Source: Hofstenia miamia (taxonomy: Eukaryota; Xenacoelomorpha; Acoela; Hofsteniidae). From it: a DNA stretch of 43,133 nt. Every line of letters starts with the position of its first letter. Positions within the stretch are counted from its first letter, which is position 1. Both the position numbers and the translations under genes were made by a program. This document shows positions 20,903-33,300 of the stretch, in pieces. The DNA lies in the NCBI GenBank assembly GCA_900660155.1, contig CABFPE010000096.1:1587163-1630295 (forward strand), in the 5' to 3' direction. Under the pieces are notes generated by a model. That model did no database searches and was not told the DNA's origin. It saw only the letters and a program-made list of their open reading frames with translations.

Positions 20903-21260
20903 TATCTCTAAATGTCATTTGTTGTGCAGGTAGATACAAGTCTTAGCTTCAACATAGATAAAAAATTTTTGCTCAAGCTGTTATTCTAGTTGGGTCATTG
21001 AATCAAAATATTTCTATACCTTTTCAACGGGAAATGCCAGTTTTTCGAATGTTTGGCTTAATTCTGTTGTTGGAAAGTTTAAATCTAAAAATGTTATTTA
21101 TTGGGTAGATAGACACATATCTTAGCTTCAAATCAATAAAAAATTTTTGCACTAGCTATTATTCTAATTGTGTCAAAAAGCCAAAATATTACTTCTATAT
21201 TTGTTTTCAAAAGAAAATGTAGGGCTTTAGAATGCTTGATTTAAATTCGTTGTCAAGTTT
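20903..21260. repeat. Two tandem units of about 175 bp, diverged
   Basis: The sequence GGTAGATA...TCTTAGCTTCAA...AAAAAATTTTTGC...TTATTCTA starting near 20929 recurs near 21104, a period of 175 bp, with substitutions and small indels. Both units also share the preceding word (C)TAAA(A)ATGTxATTT. No reading frame spans the units. Confidence 0.75.
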
Positions 21261-21279
21261 TTAACATCTTGAATTGTCG

Positions 21280-23280
21280 TTCCGTTTGAATTTTACTTGA
21301 CGTATAAGGAGTTCAAATAAATCAAATATACAGTACATTAAATTTGATCCTACAATATTGAACAATTGAATCATGTACATAATTTAGCATGAATTCATTA
21401 GAATATAGGAAACGTGCTGCTGAAAGTAGTAATATAATTTAATTTAATAAATTTTTTTAGTCTCCATTATTATATTGAATCGTACAAATATGTACATATT
21501 TCAGCTGTAATTAATACTTTTATCGAAATGAATTGTGCAGAAACTACCTTTATTGCTTGTTAATTAACCCTTACCTTGAAACTTCGACTGATTTCAGTTA
21601 TATCAATCTAATATATAATTTAATTACTGGTAGATTTTAAGTCTAATTTCATTTCTTGAAAGTACTAACAAATTTTTTTATTGTAAAAAATCATTGAGGA
21701 TATGAATTACATTTAATTTGAGTAATTTAATTCCAATATTTTATAAATAATTCCAAAATTTTAGCTAATCCATTCTCTTGAATTTTAGTAACCACTAATT
21801 ATTTAACTAAACTTATTCAGGTCAACTTCAATCCAATGCAATAATTATTCGTTCAAGCAGAGCATTTGTGTGAAATGTGTATATAATATTATTAAGTAAA
21901 CGTTAAGATTGTAATTTCTATTGCTAATCAAACTTCCAACTTTGTTAAGCATAATGAGTATATATATATATAATTTCATATTTAAATAGAACTTATTAAT
22001 TTATTACAAAATGAATTGTTGCTTTATCTTTAGACATATAGAAATTATATTATTTTTGATTTTATTGTAAAAATAACTCTTTGAAATCAGATTAAAAATT
22101 GCACTGTTAATTTTGTAAATTTCCTGACTTAGTTTCAAAAAGAACAAAGAAATTATATAAGAATCATGTCAACAAAATCTATGAAGCAGATTTATACATT
22201 CATATGTAGTTCTACAAAAAGTCAATGCTAAATAATGGTCTAGAAAGAAAAAAAGCCTTTAGTTTTTTGTAATTGTCCAAATACTTAATTTCAAATGCAA
22301 AGTGAAATTCAGATAAAATAAAAACTACAATTACAATTTTATCTCTCATAGGTAACAATATGTTTTTTTAAACCATAGGAGACCATAGATTAGACAATGA
22401 AAAAGTAAGCATAAGCTTATCTTAATATTTATTATATATTATATTCAAACTGGATTTATTAGTAAGCGCGTAAATGTCAATAAAGCAAAATGCTTTTTTT
22501 TTCAAAACATTACAATTTGGTTTGGAGAAGAAAAATGTGATTTATGCAATTAATTAATGTGTTTCTAATGTCAAAAATTTAGTTAGATCAAAATTTCATT
22601 CCTATGTCAAAATATGATTAAAATCAATAACTATTTAATTAATGCATTTCTATATTTTTGTGGAAATGCTTATCAAAATGTTAATTCAAATATAAAAAGG
22701 AGTTATTACGTAAAATGAAGATGTGATTGCAATAGCTTACGAAAAACTCAATGCAATCCAGCAATCTCAGCTAAACTTAAAATGTTCCAATGTCCTAAAG
22801 CCATTCTTGAACGAAGTTTTTTGCAGCCCTGCAATGTGTTAGCGTTATATTTGTCATATATATATATATATACAGCCCTTTAAACAATTTTTAAGTAAAA
22901 TTTACTTAAAATGAAGTAGTAGAAAGTTTATCATTGGTCAATATAAGATTACAATTTCTTAGTTCTTTGTCAATTTTTGTGTTCAAAATCGTAAATTTTA
23001 GGTAGAAAATAATCTCCCTAGTTATTTTATGGGTGTGTTCTACAGTGCAATATTACTTGACGATTTTCATTTTAAACATTTTCAGTTTCAATATCTTTTG
23101 TATTGAAAACATGATTCGTAGTCAGGAGTATTAAACCTATAGGGCTAAGAGGCTTAAACCCCATCTACTTTTTAAAATATTTTTTGCAAATGATGTCAAG
23201 CTGCAAATGGGGCCTAAGTGTCCCACCAAAATATTTGGTAGATGGCCACAACCCAGCCCAGGCCCATAAGAATCGTAACA

Positions 23281-23317
<37 letters not shown>

Positions 23318-25520
23318 AATATATTGCTTAACAAGATATTATTGTGAGGCCCTGATCAATGTATATAGTCTTTGTAAAATTCATTTGACAAGAATAGTAA
23401 TATCAGCCTAATACAAGTATTACAAAGTTTGGAAATTTTATAATAAGAATTTTGAAAAGTTAAAAAGTAGAGCCTGTTACAGGATGTATTAATGGTAGTG
23501 GCTTGCATTATTTCTTAACATTATAAAGGTATCAGATTGTTTAATATTATTTATTGGTACATATGTAGCATACATTATTTACTATATTTCCTTTTTACGA
23601 CCTTCTGGCCAGAGCAGAAACCAGTTTGGTTAAGAGGTTCCGATAAAAGTTGTGTTTAAATTTCGTTCTCGAGTACATGTATAATTTTCAAACTAAGTTA
23701 TCAGTCAATTTCTCTTTCAACGGTGTCTTTGATTTTTTTTTCAGATAGAATATATGAAGAAATTAAGGTTTTTCAACAGGTTTAGAACAGACCCTTTTAT
23801 ATAAAGCCCTATTTTTACTTGATATCAATTTTCAAATTTTCTCAAGTGGTAAAATGCATTTATGATTTGAATATGATCAAAAAAATATTCTATTAATTTG
23901 AAAAAGTATAAAAATTGATTGCAAATTTATTAAGTGCAAAATTGATTGAGAATTTATAGGTTTTATTTGTTATTATTTACAATTTATTAAATAAATGTTT
24001 GAAGTATTTACAACAGATTTTTGCAGATATTACTGTTGTCCTTCATTACATGTTTGATCATCATTTTTACTTTTTGAAATGTATTGTGAGATTTGTTTTG
24101 TAAAATATCAAAGCGCATTAATGAAAAATGGGTTTTTCTTTGAAAGTAAAAAAGCCTTAAGCTTCAGATGTGTTGTGAATTAAATAATGTCATTAATTGT
24201 TAATTAATATTTTTTAGATTATGGCATTGCAGGTTCTGAAGTGAAAAAATTTTCATAAAGCAATCGAAACCGTTAATGATTTATGTTAAATAATACATGT
24301 AAAATTTGTAAATTTTATGTCTAAAATATAATATATTTGAGTTTCTGTTATAGACTCGCTGTTATTCTTGTAGCTAACAATCCATATTGAAATTCTAAGC
24401 CATGTTCAAGGCGAAATTTAAAAAAATTCATAACTTCCCAAAACAAACTTTTATGCATATATTCATCTGAAAATATATTTTTGCAGTTTCATTTTAAGAT
24501 TTCAATTTATCAGTTAGAGGACGAATAATTAATATACTAAATCGCACTAAGTTTGGATTTATAATGACGTAAGCAATTCCAAATTGGATGGACATTTTTA
24601 TTTTGCTACATGTGTAATACTAATCTAATACAATATTTATTGTACCACGAAATCTATATAACATAATACATTTCACATAATTTACTCAATTAAACAAAAT
24701 TAATAGAGAGTAATTCGGTGATTGAGACTTTTTGGCTTAACCACTTGAAATGACGCCGCCTCGTTAGAAAATATCGGGTGTTCTGCGGGTGCGAGTGAGT
24801 TTTTCTAAGACATGTGGGTGGGGTGCAGTTGCGGGCCCACTCCCTGAGGGTGCGATGCAATGTGATTATAAATAATTACACCCGCGTTCATCTATTGAAT
24901 TTAGTAAAAATTCATTACTAAAAGATTTATGTGAAATTGTTTCGTTTATGTAATTTTTGAAAAGTTAAAATTTTTAAAAAAATAACAGCACTTTGCACGT
25001 AAATCATTTTATGATGTAGGAGGTAATGGCTAAAATGTACGAGCTGAAGATTTTGTGTGCTTCAATTTTAATGTACTCTTGAAGTTATTTTACATTGTAT
25101 GTGCAGATCTCCATTATGTTGAAAACATCCCCTATATAAATTAAGGTTTTCTTAAAAAAATATGTCATTATATTTGTGATATAACTGGAAAGTTTGTAGC
25201 TTGCGAAATTAGCATATTGCCTTATTAATCAAACTTACGAATGCATTTATGCTTATTTATCATGAACGTAACTGGAACTAATTAAGTTAAAAATGTTAAA
25301 ATGATTTGAACATAGGAATATTTGAATATTCTCATAAACACTAGCATACATGCACATGCAAACCCATACATTTTTATGATGTGTATTAGAAATTATTCAG
25401 AAGCTATATGCCAACTGCTATGGCAGTATATTGTAGCAAAAAATATTTCGTCTACTGCTAGTTATTTTGATGATTGATTTTAAGTCAGGCTCTTTAATTT
25501 TAAAAAGAAAATACTATTCT
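21280..25520. other. AT-rich intergenic stretch downstream of DHRS1-like gene
   Basis: No gene recognised. It contains short TA tracts (21959-21971, 22856-22873) and one long tract (23284-23314), and a GC-rich word island at 24765-24890 with repeated GGGTGCG-like words. Any missing last exon of the minus-strand dehydrogenase should lie here, but I could not find one. Confidence 0.3.
23284..23314. repeat. (TA)n microsatellite
   Basis: A TA run of about 31 bases. The adjoining 23140-23280 is relatively GC-rich but holds no recognised gene. Confidence 0.95.
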
Positions 25521-25521
25521 A

Positions 25522-25743
25522 TTAGAGAACATATTGTTTGTAAACATAATTTAAGTTATACATTTTGTACAGTTCTTTTGTACCAAAGACTTTTCCACTG
25601 TATTGAAAAATATCAGAGTCTGCTACTAGACAAGAAATTGATTTTCCTACCATTTCAGGAGTTTCCACATCCTGAAAGAGATCAGACATAAGTTCTGTGG
25701 TTACCGCTCCTGGAGACACAACAAGACTAGAAACATTGTAATC
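25522..25743 (-). CDS. DHRS1: DHRS1-like exon 4, apparent last exon
   Basis: The acceptor ATTTAG is followed by DYNVSSLVVSPGAVTTELM, then FQDVETPEMVGKSISCLVAD and IFQYSGKVFGTKELYKMY, ending in VL at TAA 25522-25524. Family members have a longer segment between TELM and the GK-x-x-x-L-A-x-D motif and about 40-50 more C-terminal residues, both missing here. CTCTTTCAG inside the exon resembles an acceptor, so alternative splicing or a deletion is possible. Confidence 0.75.
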   Translation of the reverse strand, partial: DYNVSSLVVSPGAVTTELMSDLFQDVETPEMVGKSISCLVADSDIFQYSGKVFGTKELYKMYNLNYVYKQYVL

Positions 25744-28700
25744 CTAAATTCAATTAATATTATTTGGTAAATTTTCGATGACTTTGCCCAAGACTCATCT
25801 TAATTATATTATGGCTCTAAAGCTTAAGACCCAACAAAATAAACTATATATTATTCTGAATAATGTTTTCTGTAAATTCAGACAAATTCTAGCCCAACAT
25901 CAAATAGGTAGGTAAACTAAGGGAATTATAAAATAAGGCATTTCATAAAATGTTTCTTATAGAATTAATCTCTTTCAAGAAAAATTCTGAAAACATCAAC
26001 CGGTAAATTTTCGAGTTTTCAATTTTCACTTATCTTTGCTTGCACTTTCGCTTATAGAGCTTACGAAATTTGCGGACTTTGCAACAATACTAAGACTTAC
26101 AGTATGCCAGTACGAAACACCTAAGGTGCACGGAGTGTGCGCGTATGTTTTCATGGCAGGAAAGCTCTCAATAGGCATTTCAGGGAAAACCATACGCAGA
26201 TCTCTAAGAGTAACGTGGAAGCTAATTGCTGGACGTGTATAGCAGACGGCTGTCACAAATTATTCAAGAGTAGAAGTTGGTACTTACTGCACATCAATAC
26301 CTGTCAGCCCAACCTCAGTGATCGAGCATTAATGGGCAACGCAGGAATTTCTCAGGCTTCTCCCGCCAATAGAGACGTTGGTGGGACCTAGCATCTGCTC
26401 CTAGTCATGATTTAATGACGATTCTCTTACCTAAGGGCTTTAGGAACAGATTTGTTCAGGCAGCATCAAGCTTAGCAACAATAGGGCCTACACATAAAAT
26501 ATTGCCAGAACAGACATATTAGCACAATGTACAAATTATAGCACATATTTAGATTTAGGTGATTAATAAATTTATCATCAAAGTTTTGATATTACACATG
26601 ATCTACTCTATACATTCATATATGTAAGTAAGTAGTCTTTCTGAAATGATGTGGCACAAATAGAGACTTGGTGGACCGCACAATTTCGGTCCCCTTCTCG
26701 TCGAGTGTTCAATTTTTCATTCCTGAACTCGGCCCAGTTCTCTTAAGAATTATAAACCACTTATAATTCTTAAATATTAGCGCTCGGTGGTTAACTGAAA
26801 CCGCGTTTTTTTATGATAACCAAGTCGTAATTGGATGAACGGCAAACAATATAATATAATATGATTTTAGCCAGACATCGTAAAAATATTTTTTGCTTCA
26901 AAAAAATTTCTGTGCATATTGTCGTCGAATACGTATGCTAAACGGTTGTTCTTGTCAACAGGAAACATATTAACAAAGAAACGAGCTGGGTTAGGGAATA
27001 TTCATACCAGTGAATTTATAAAATTGAATAAAAATTTTGATTTGTGGTTATTTTGAATTAGAGGTTTTAAATTTTAAATGAGTCATTTTTTCAAAGTGAA
27101 AATTAGTTAATATAATTGGAGTTGACTTTTTCGATTAAAACCGAACCAAAACCAAACCAAGTATAATTTTCAATAACTGCTGGGCCCTATTAAATATAAT
27201 TGATTTACTTCAAGGCTAGGGAATCACCCTTGCTTACATGTCTGTAGTTGAATTGAATTATTTTGCAAATCTAAATATAGAGCAAATGCAGGTCATTAGA
27301 GACCTGAGGGAATAAACATTTTGGTCGCAGTTGCGTACTGGTCCTATCCAGTGCGTAATTATAAAATCAATATTTAAATGGTATTTCCGATATACCCTGT
27401 CGTTAATCAAGTAATTTGGACATTTTTTTCTACTTGCTTCACACTATGTAATTGTAAAAAATCAAAATGTTCCTTCATGTCCAATATCAAGATTCTAGCA
27501 AGCTTTCTGAATATTGATAGAAAAGCAAAATCAAACTAATCTCTATTCAATTGCCATAATGTGATGTAGCATAAGTAGGAAAATAATCAAGAATTTCAAT
27601 TTCTTGGCAAAAATACTTAAATATATACGAAGATGACTATGGATACTCTTAGGTAAACATTAAAATGAACTTACCTTAAGTTCATGAGCGCAATCACTGG
27701 AAAGTCGATTTACTGCTGCCTTGCCAACACCATATGCAACGTTGAGCTGGTATACATCTGCACCATCAGAACTTATATGAATGATGATGCCACTTTATGC
27801 TGGAGCCATTAATCGGGCAGCATAAACGTTTGCAATATAATGAGCTCGAAGACCTACGTTATTGACCTAAGGAAATTTTTGCATTAATGAAGCTTTTAAC
27901 ATTTTAGGTATATGTTTGAGAATTCGAGAAATACATTACAATTTATAATTAGAAGCAAATTTCATGTTGTTCCTATAATTGACATACAATAAATTTTAAG
28001 GAAGAAACAATCAATCTAATTCAGAATAGTGGTGTGGGCAAAATCTATGCCTCACAATCAAAGAAATGAAATTGTATTAAAAAATGCCGCTATTTATATA
28101 TAGCATCTCTAAGAACTTTAATTATCTGTTTTCATAATGCAGTTAACACAAAATAAATAATTGCGAGTAATAGAATAAATTTCTCGAAATGGGGATATGA
28201 GGATATGTTACTCTTTATATTCGACAAAAATTTTTGTTGAGCGTTACCAACGAGGTATCATTTGGAAAGCAATTAAGATACCAAATCAGGCAGTTAAATT
28301 TCGAAATAATTGTCAGTAGATGCAGACAGGGATGACACCTATCGCCAGCACGTCGGCATACTTCACATCAAAGCTAAGTCATTTCCGCCACTTTCATCCA
28401 CAGAGGTACAACAAATCAGCAACACATTTCTGATACCCTTTTATGCATTGGACTCAGGTCTACAATGTATAGTATATCTACAAACCAAAGTAATTCAGCA
28501 TTGTTCATCACTTTTAATTTTCTTAAGCTTATATTAAGCATTGTTGTTGCAGATTCTTTGAAAGAGATAATCACATATATGATATAACTGCAAGGAAATA
28601 CTTAAGCTTAACGATAATGTCATGTTAATGAGAGATTCGAAGCAGACATGCAACTGGGTCTGGCTATTGTGACCCGTGCCAGATCCGTAACCATTGCTTT

Positions 28701-30263
28701 CCATCTTTATCTGGCTTGGCTAAATCTAATTTCTCTTTCATGTCCGTACCCACCCGTCCCGTTAAAAAAAAGTTAATGCCTTGATTTGACAATATCATCA
28801 AACATTAGCTTTATTGTCGAGGAGTACTTAACCTCCCAGGAGGAGTTTTCCCCCTAAGCCTTAGGCTGCGGTTTTTTTAGAAACCAAGCTTTAAGTTGAT
28901 TAATTCGTAGAAGGTGTTTCAAAACATAAAATATTTAATTCATGTGTGTGACAATACTCTTGAATTTCAAAAAATATACATGTGCTTAATATTCATTCTT
29001 CAAAAATAAGTTATTCACCTTTTTGGAAGAATTGATCAATTTGTGCTGCAATTTGCCGCACGTGAACAAAAAATGATTTATTGCTGATTTTTTTATATTT
29101 GAATTTTGCGATGCTTAATCCAAAATGTTGCAGCAAATAATATGCGGTAACCCATCTGATTTTGACTAAGGTCTGATATATACAATAATCATAGTTGCAA
29201 AGAAATCTTTCCAAGTTCAGACGCAATTGTGATTACAAGCATATTCATATCGCTTACGTGTATGTGTTTGAAAATTTTTTACACAAAATGTGAGCATCAC
29301 CTGTTCTATCAAAGAGTGAAATGTGTTCAAAAATTTCTGATCTAGATGCAGGTAGCTATAAATAGAATCAAATTTTAACATTAGTTTTGAGCAGAAAGAA
29401 GCACATAACATTCATTTGATTCAATAATTTGTAAAAGTGTACTACAAGGATGCAATCCCATCTAAGAATTCCTAAACCTTTCACTGAATGCTACGAAATC
29501 CCTATTTTTAAATTTGACTTGTTTTAAGTATTGAGTATTCATATAACTTCACTTATTTAGTTTCATTTATAAATGGACTATTAGGCAATCTTCCACTCAA
29601 ATCACCCCAAATTGAATGACTACTATATTAGTGAAGTTTATAAACAACGTGTTAAAAAATAAAATTTACATTTTAAAATTTTACATTGGAATCATAGGCT
29701 TTTCCAGCTCTATTAAACTTTTATAATAAGTTTCTAAAAAAACCGAAACAAAGACAATTTTTTGGCAAGGATCATAAAATCGACCAAAAATATGCTGAAT
29801 TGGAATAAAATTTAATGTATCAGGCCTGGCTTGTGCTCTCCTAAGTTTTCGACCCATGTCAATATCTGCACGCAATGGCTTAATAGCAATCCCACAAATG
29901 TTAGATATGTTACTGTGAATAAATTTGCTCTATAATTTTATAATATTGACGGCGAAAATAAAAAACACATTAGTGCAATTACAGAAACTAAGACTGTTAA
30001 GAAAACTGTGGTACCTAGCCTGCCCGGTCTGAACCCACATATTGAACGGCTTACCTCTGTAATTTTAGCATTAATCTACCGCCGGTGAGATTTTTGTTGT
30101 TCATCATTACTAAATAAAATGTATGTACTTTCTTTGAATCAATTGTATTCTCTTTCTTTAAAGGACTACCCAACTCATGATAAGGTTAATCTATGATGAA
30201 ATTGGTGGGGAGTAAATTTTGAGATTTTTATATTTTGTAATACTTAATGTTTGTACTCCCATG

Positions 30264-30302
<39 letters not shown>

Positions 30303-33300
30303 TGTGTGTATATATATATATTTATGTATATATTTATATATTGTTTGCATTTTCCCATTAAATGCATCTTAATTAACAATTATACCATGAATGAATATGG
30401 ATGCTTTAAGATGTTTAGAAGATTTTTGTAAAAAATTACTGCTTTTTATATCAGGAGCTGCATTTTTTTAATGAGATATATAAAGTAATACACTATGACA
30501 ATATTCAGACCAAAGCACAGTTAAATTGTACATTTTTAGGCAGAAAGTGTTATAAAATAGTGCCTTATCTTTAATTGCAATTTTCTTAAAATGTGTTTTG
30601 CATTATTTGTATTCTTGTTTTCCATTTATTGGCCTGATGGATGCTCCTATGATGCCAAAATTTGACATGCATTTTCAAAGTGAAGGAATTTGTGAAGTGA
30701 AGGAAGGAATTTTTCAAAAAAACTCTTTTTACAATTTTGTGCTAAGAATGCATTTCTATGGAAAACGCATGTTTTTACATAAAATGTCTCCAAAAAGTGG
30801 TTTAAAGTATCTTAATGATTGAAAAATTCTGCCACTTCATAAATGTAATCCTTCGGATTACAACTAGATTGAAATTGGAATAAAATATTTCAAGGATTCA
30901 GAAAAATATTATAAATAGATGAAATATTGAAAAATTTAAATGGCTGCTGTTACCGAGGAACGGATGTCGATATTGCTACTAATTTTGTAAAATCTAAAAC
31001 TATTTTATTGTACTATCATAATATTTAGAATTGTACCACCTAATGATACCCTAAGCACAAAATAGAATTAGTTAGTTGTACTCCCTTAAGTTATTTTCAG
31101 TATATTCAGCTATGCAATTCACCTAGTAAGTGCCTATCGGTACAAGGTATAGGGAGAGCCGGTCCGTAAAAACTGCTTGCACTACTTTTTTGTTGACTTA
31201 GGCTAACATGTGGGTCAACCCAAACTGCGTCCACCCATGTGACAGGTGGCCGAGGAAGTTGTGAGAGCCCAGTTACTAGCAAATTTCAATACAAACTTCT
31301 AGCAAATGGTAATAAAATCGTTTAGGGGTGGTTCTCTGCTCATATTTCGATTTTCTAGTTTTTTGTTTGGTGAAATCATACTTGACTATCTAAGTACTAT
31401 TACATGTAACGAGCAACAGTTTGTTTTCTAAGCAATTCTTGCAGTTTCATACATTTTCGCAAATTTGCCGCTTTTTCGCAGGTTTCCCTCTTTTGTACTT
31501 AATAACTCGATGTTTTAACAATTTGTGCTGGTAGCCATGTTGTGGGAGAAAATAACTCTTCACGTAGAGATTACTAATATGCAAGATTGTGTTCACAGCT
31601 CTAATACAACAAAACTTCAGCTGATATTTTTTAGAAATATATTAAACATCTTTAAAAGCAATTTATAATTTCATAGATTATTTAAAAAATCATCAAAATA
31701 TTAGGAAATAGTAAATTGGCAAGTAATAAAATATTCCTTTGCAAAGTCAAAGTGTTATTTAAGGATTAATATTGAGTATTGAGATACCGCAAAAATTTGA
31801 ACAATAATTTACTGCAAATTTCAGAAAAAAATTTATATTGGATGAATCCGAGTGTTAGATATTTAAACTGTTATCTAAGTTTTAACATTGATCAAGGTCT
31901 ACTGATGATTTGCAGTGAAATTTGTAAGAATGACGCCATCAAAACACCTCACTCATAGGCCAACTTTTGATGAAAAAAGCTGGTTTAGAAATTCAATAAA
32001 AAGACAAGTAATCTTAACCATCTCTACACGTATTGAGACATATTGCTTTGCTTGATATTGTGTAAAAATTACATCAAAAGTGAGGTCATTCATACAACAA
32101 AATAAATTTTCGAGAATTTATCTCAAGTTTTTGACGTCTATTTAAACTACAAATTATAGAAATTGACTGTTAGGGATATAAATTCAAGAGATTTACTTTG
32201 AAATGCATCATTTTTAATAATCTTTTAAACTTAATTGCTTCTAAGAGACAAAAATTTGTTCGGGTAGCCTCTAAAATGACCATTTACTCACTACTTGTGT
32301 GAAGCAAGGGCAATTCTGATAAGGCTTCAAACGTGCAAGAAATTTAATATGTGCTATATACTGAATATCTTAGCAAAATTTAGAAACAATGTCTCATTTT
32401 AACTGGATGTATTACTTCGTACACCTAGTATATATTAATGCTACTAACTGTATCCCAAAATTCTGGCTCCATTTGAAAAAAGTTTTGCTTTTTCTCAAGC
32501 GCCTCAGTAATTGCACCAACTGCAGAATAACAGCTGTTGACTAAAATATCCAAGCGACCATTGTTATCGTTGCTAATTCTTTCAAACAAATTCTTAATCT
32601 CTTCTGAATTTGAATGATCACATTGAACAGGAACACAGTTCGCACCAGCTTCGGCAGCGGTTTCTTCCAATGAACCAGGAACATTGTCCTTCTTCTTAAG
32701 CGTTCTACCAGTAATGTAAACTGTTGCTCCTTCCGCACAGAGTTCCTTTGCAATGCCTTTTCCTACACCAATGATGCGTAATTAAATATACATTTCATCA
32801 ATTCGAAAATATATTTAGAAAACATATGGTATCCCTTTAATTATTGTAAAATTTAAATTAAAATTAAATTTGTCACTACTTAATTTTATAAAAACTCCAT
32901 TGAAAACATTTTGGCATTTTTCATTTTTTGCTAAATACTTAAATATATCTCTGTAACTAGTTAGTATTGAAAGTATCATTTCGTGTAATTTACACGGGAT
33001 CCACTAGTTTGACATGAGTCTAGAAACGTGATTAGCGTTATTTTCTCATTGATGTAATACGATATAATACGAAAACTCAGCAATAGATGTGAGACAGTAA
33101 TATTTGCTGGTAATTCATATGTCTAAAACAAAAATATACTCAAAACAATTATCTTTATCCCTTAATATTTGTAAAATGCTATAATCCTTTGCATTTTTTC
33201 TCCTCGCAGGAACGTTTGACAACTTATTGCAAATATTGGAATTTAGGATACTAGTAACTTCTAGATGTATCACTAAAGCCTAACTATATCTGTTCATTAA

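Noticed and set aside
27675..27866. A variant genetic code in which TAA is a sense codon
   Set aside because: Exon 4 and several retroelement frames end at TAA where the families end, and no other TAA is needed as sense in the dehydrogenase exons.
28310..28537. Plus-strand open frame in intron 2
   Set aside because: No domain, no composition shift and no splice context; consistent with a chance frame.
29681..29875. Minus-strand open frame in intron 2 as an extra dehydrogenase exon
   Set aside because: Exons 2 and 3 already join in phase and cover adjacent family segments. The encoded residues do not fit the SDR fold order.
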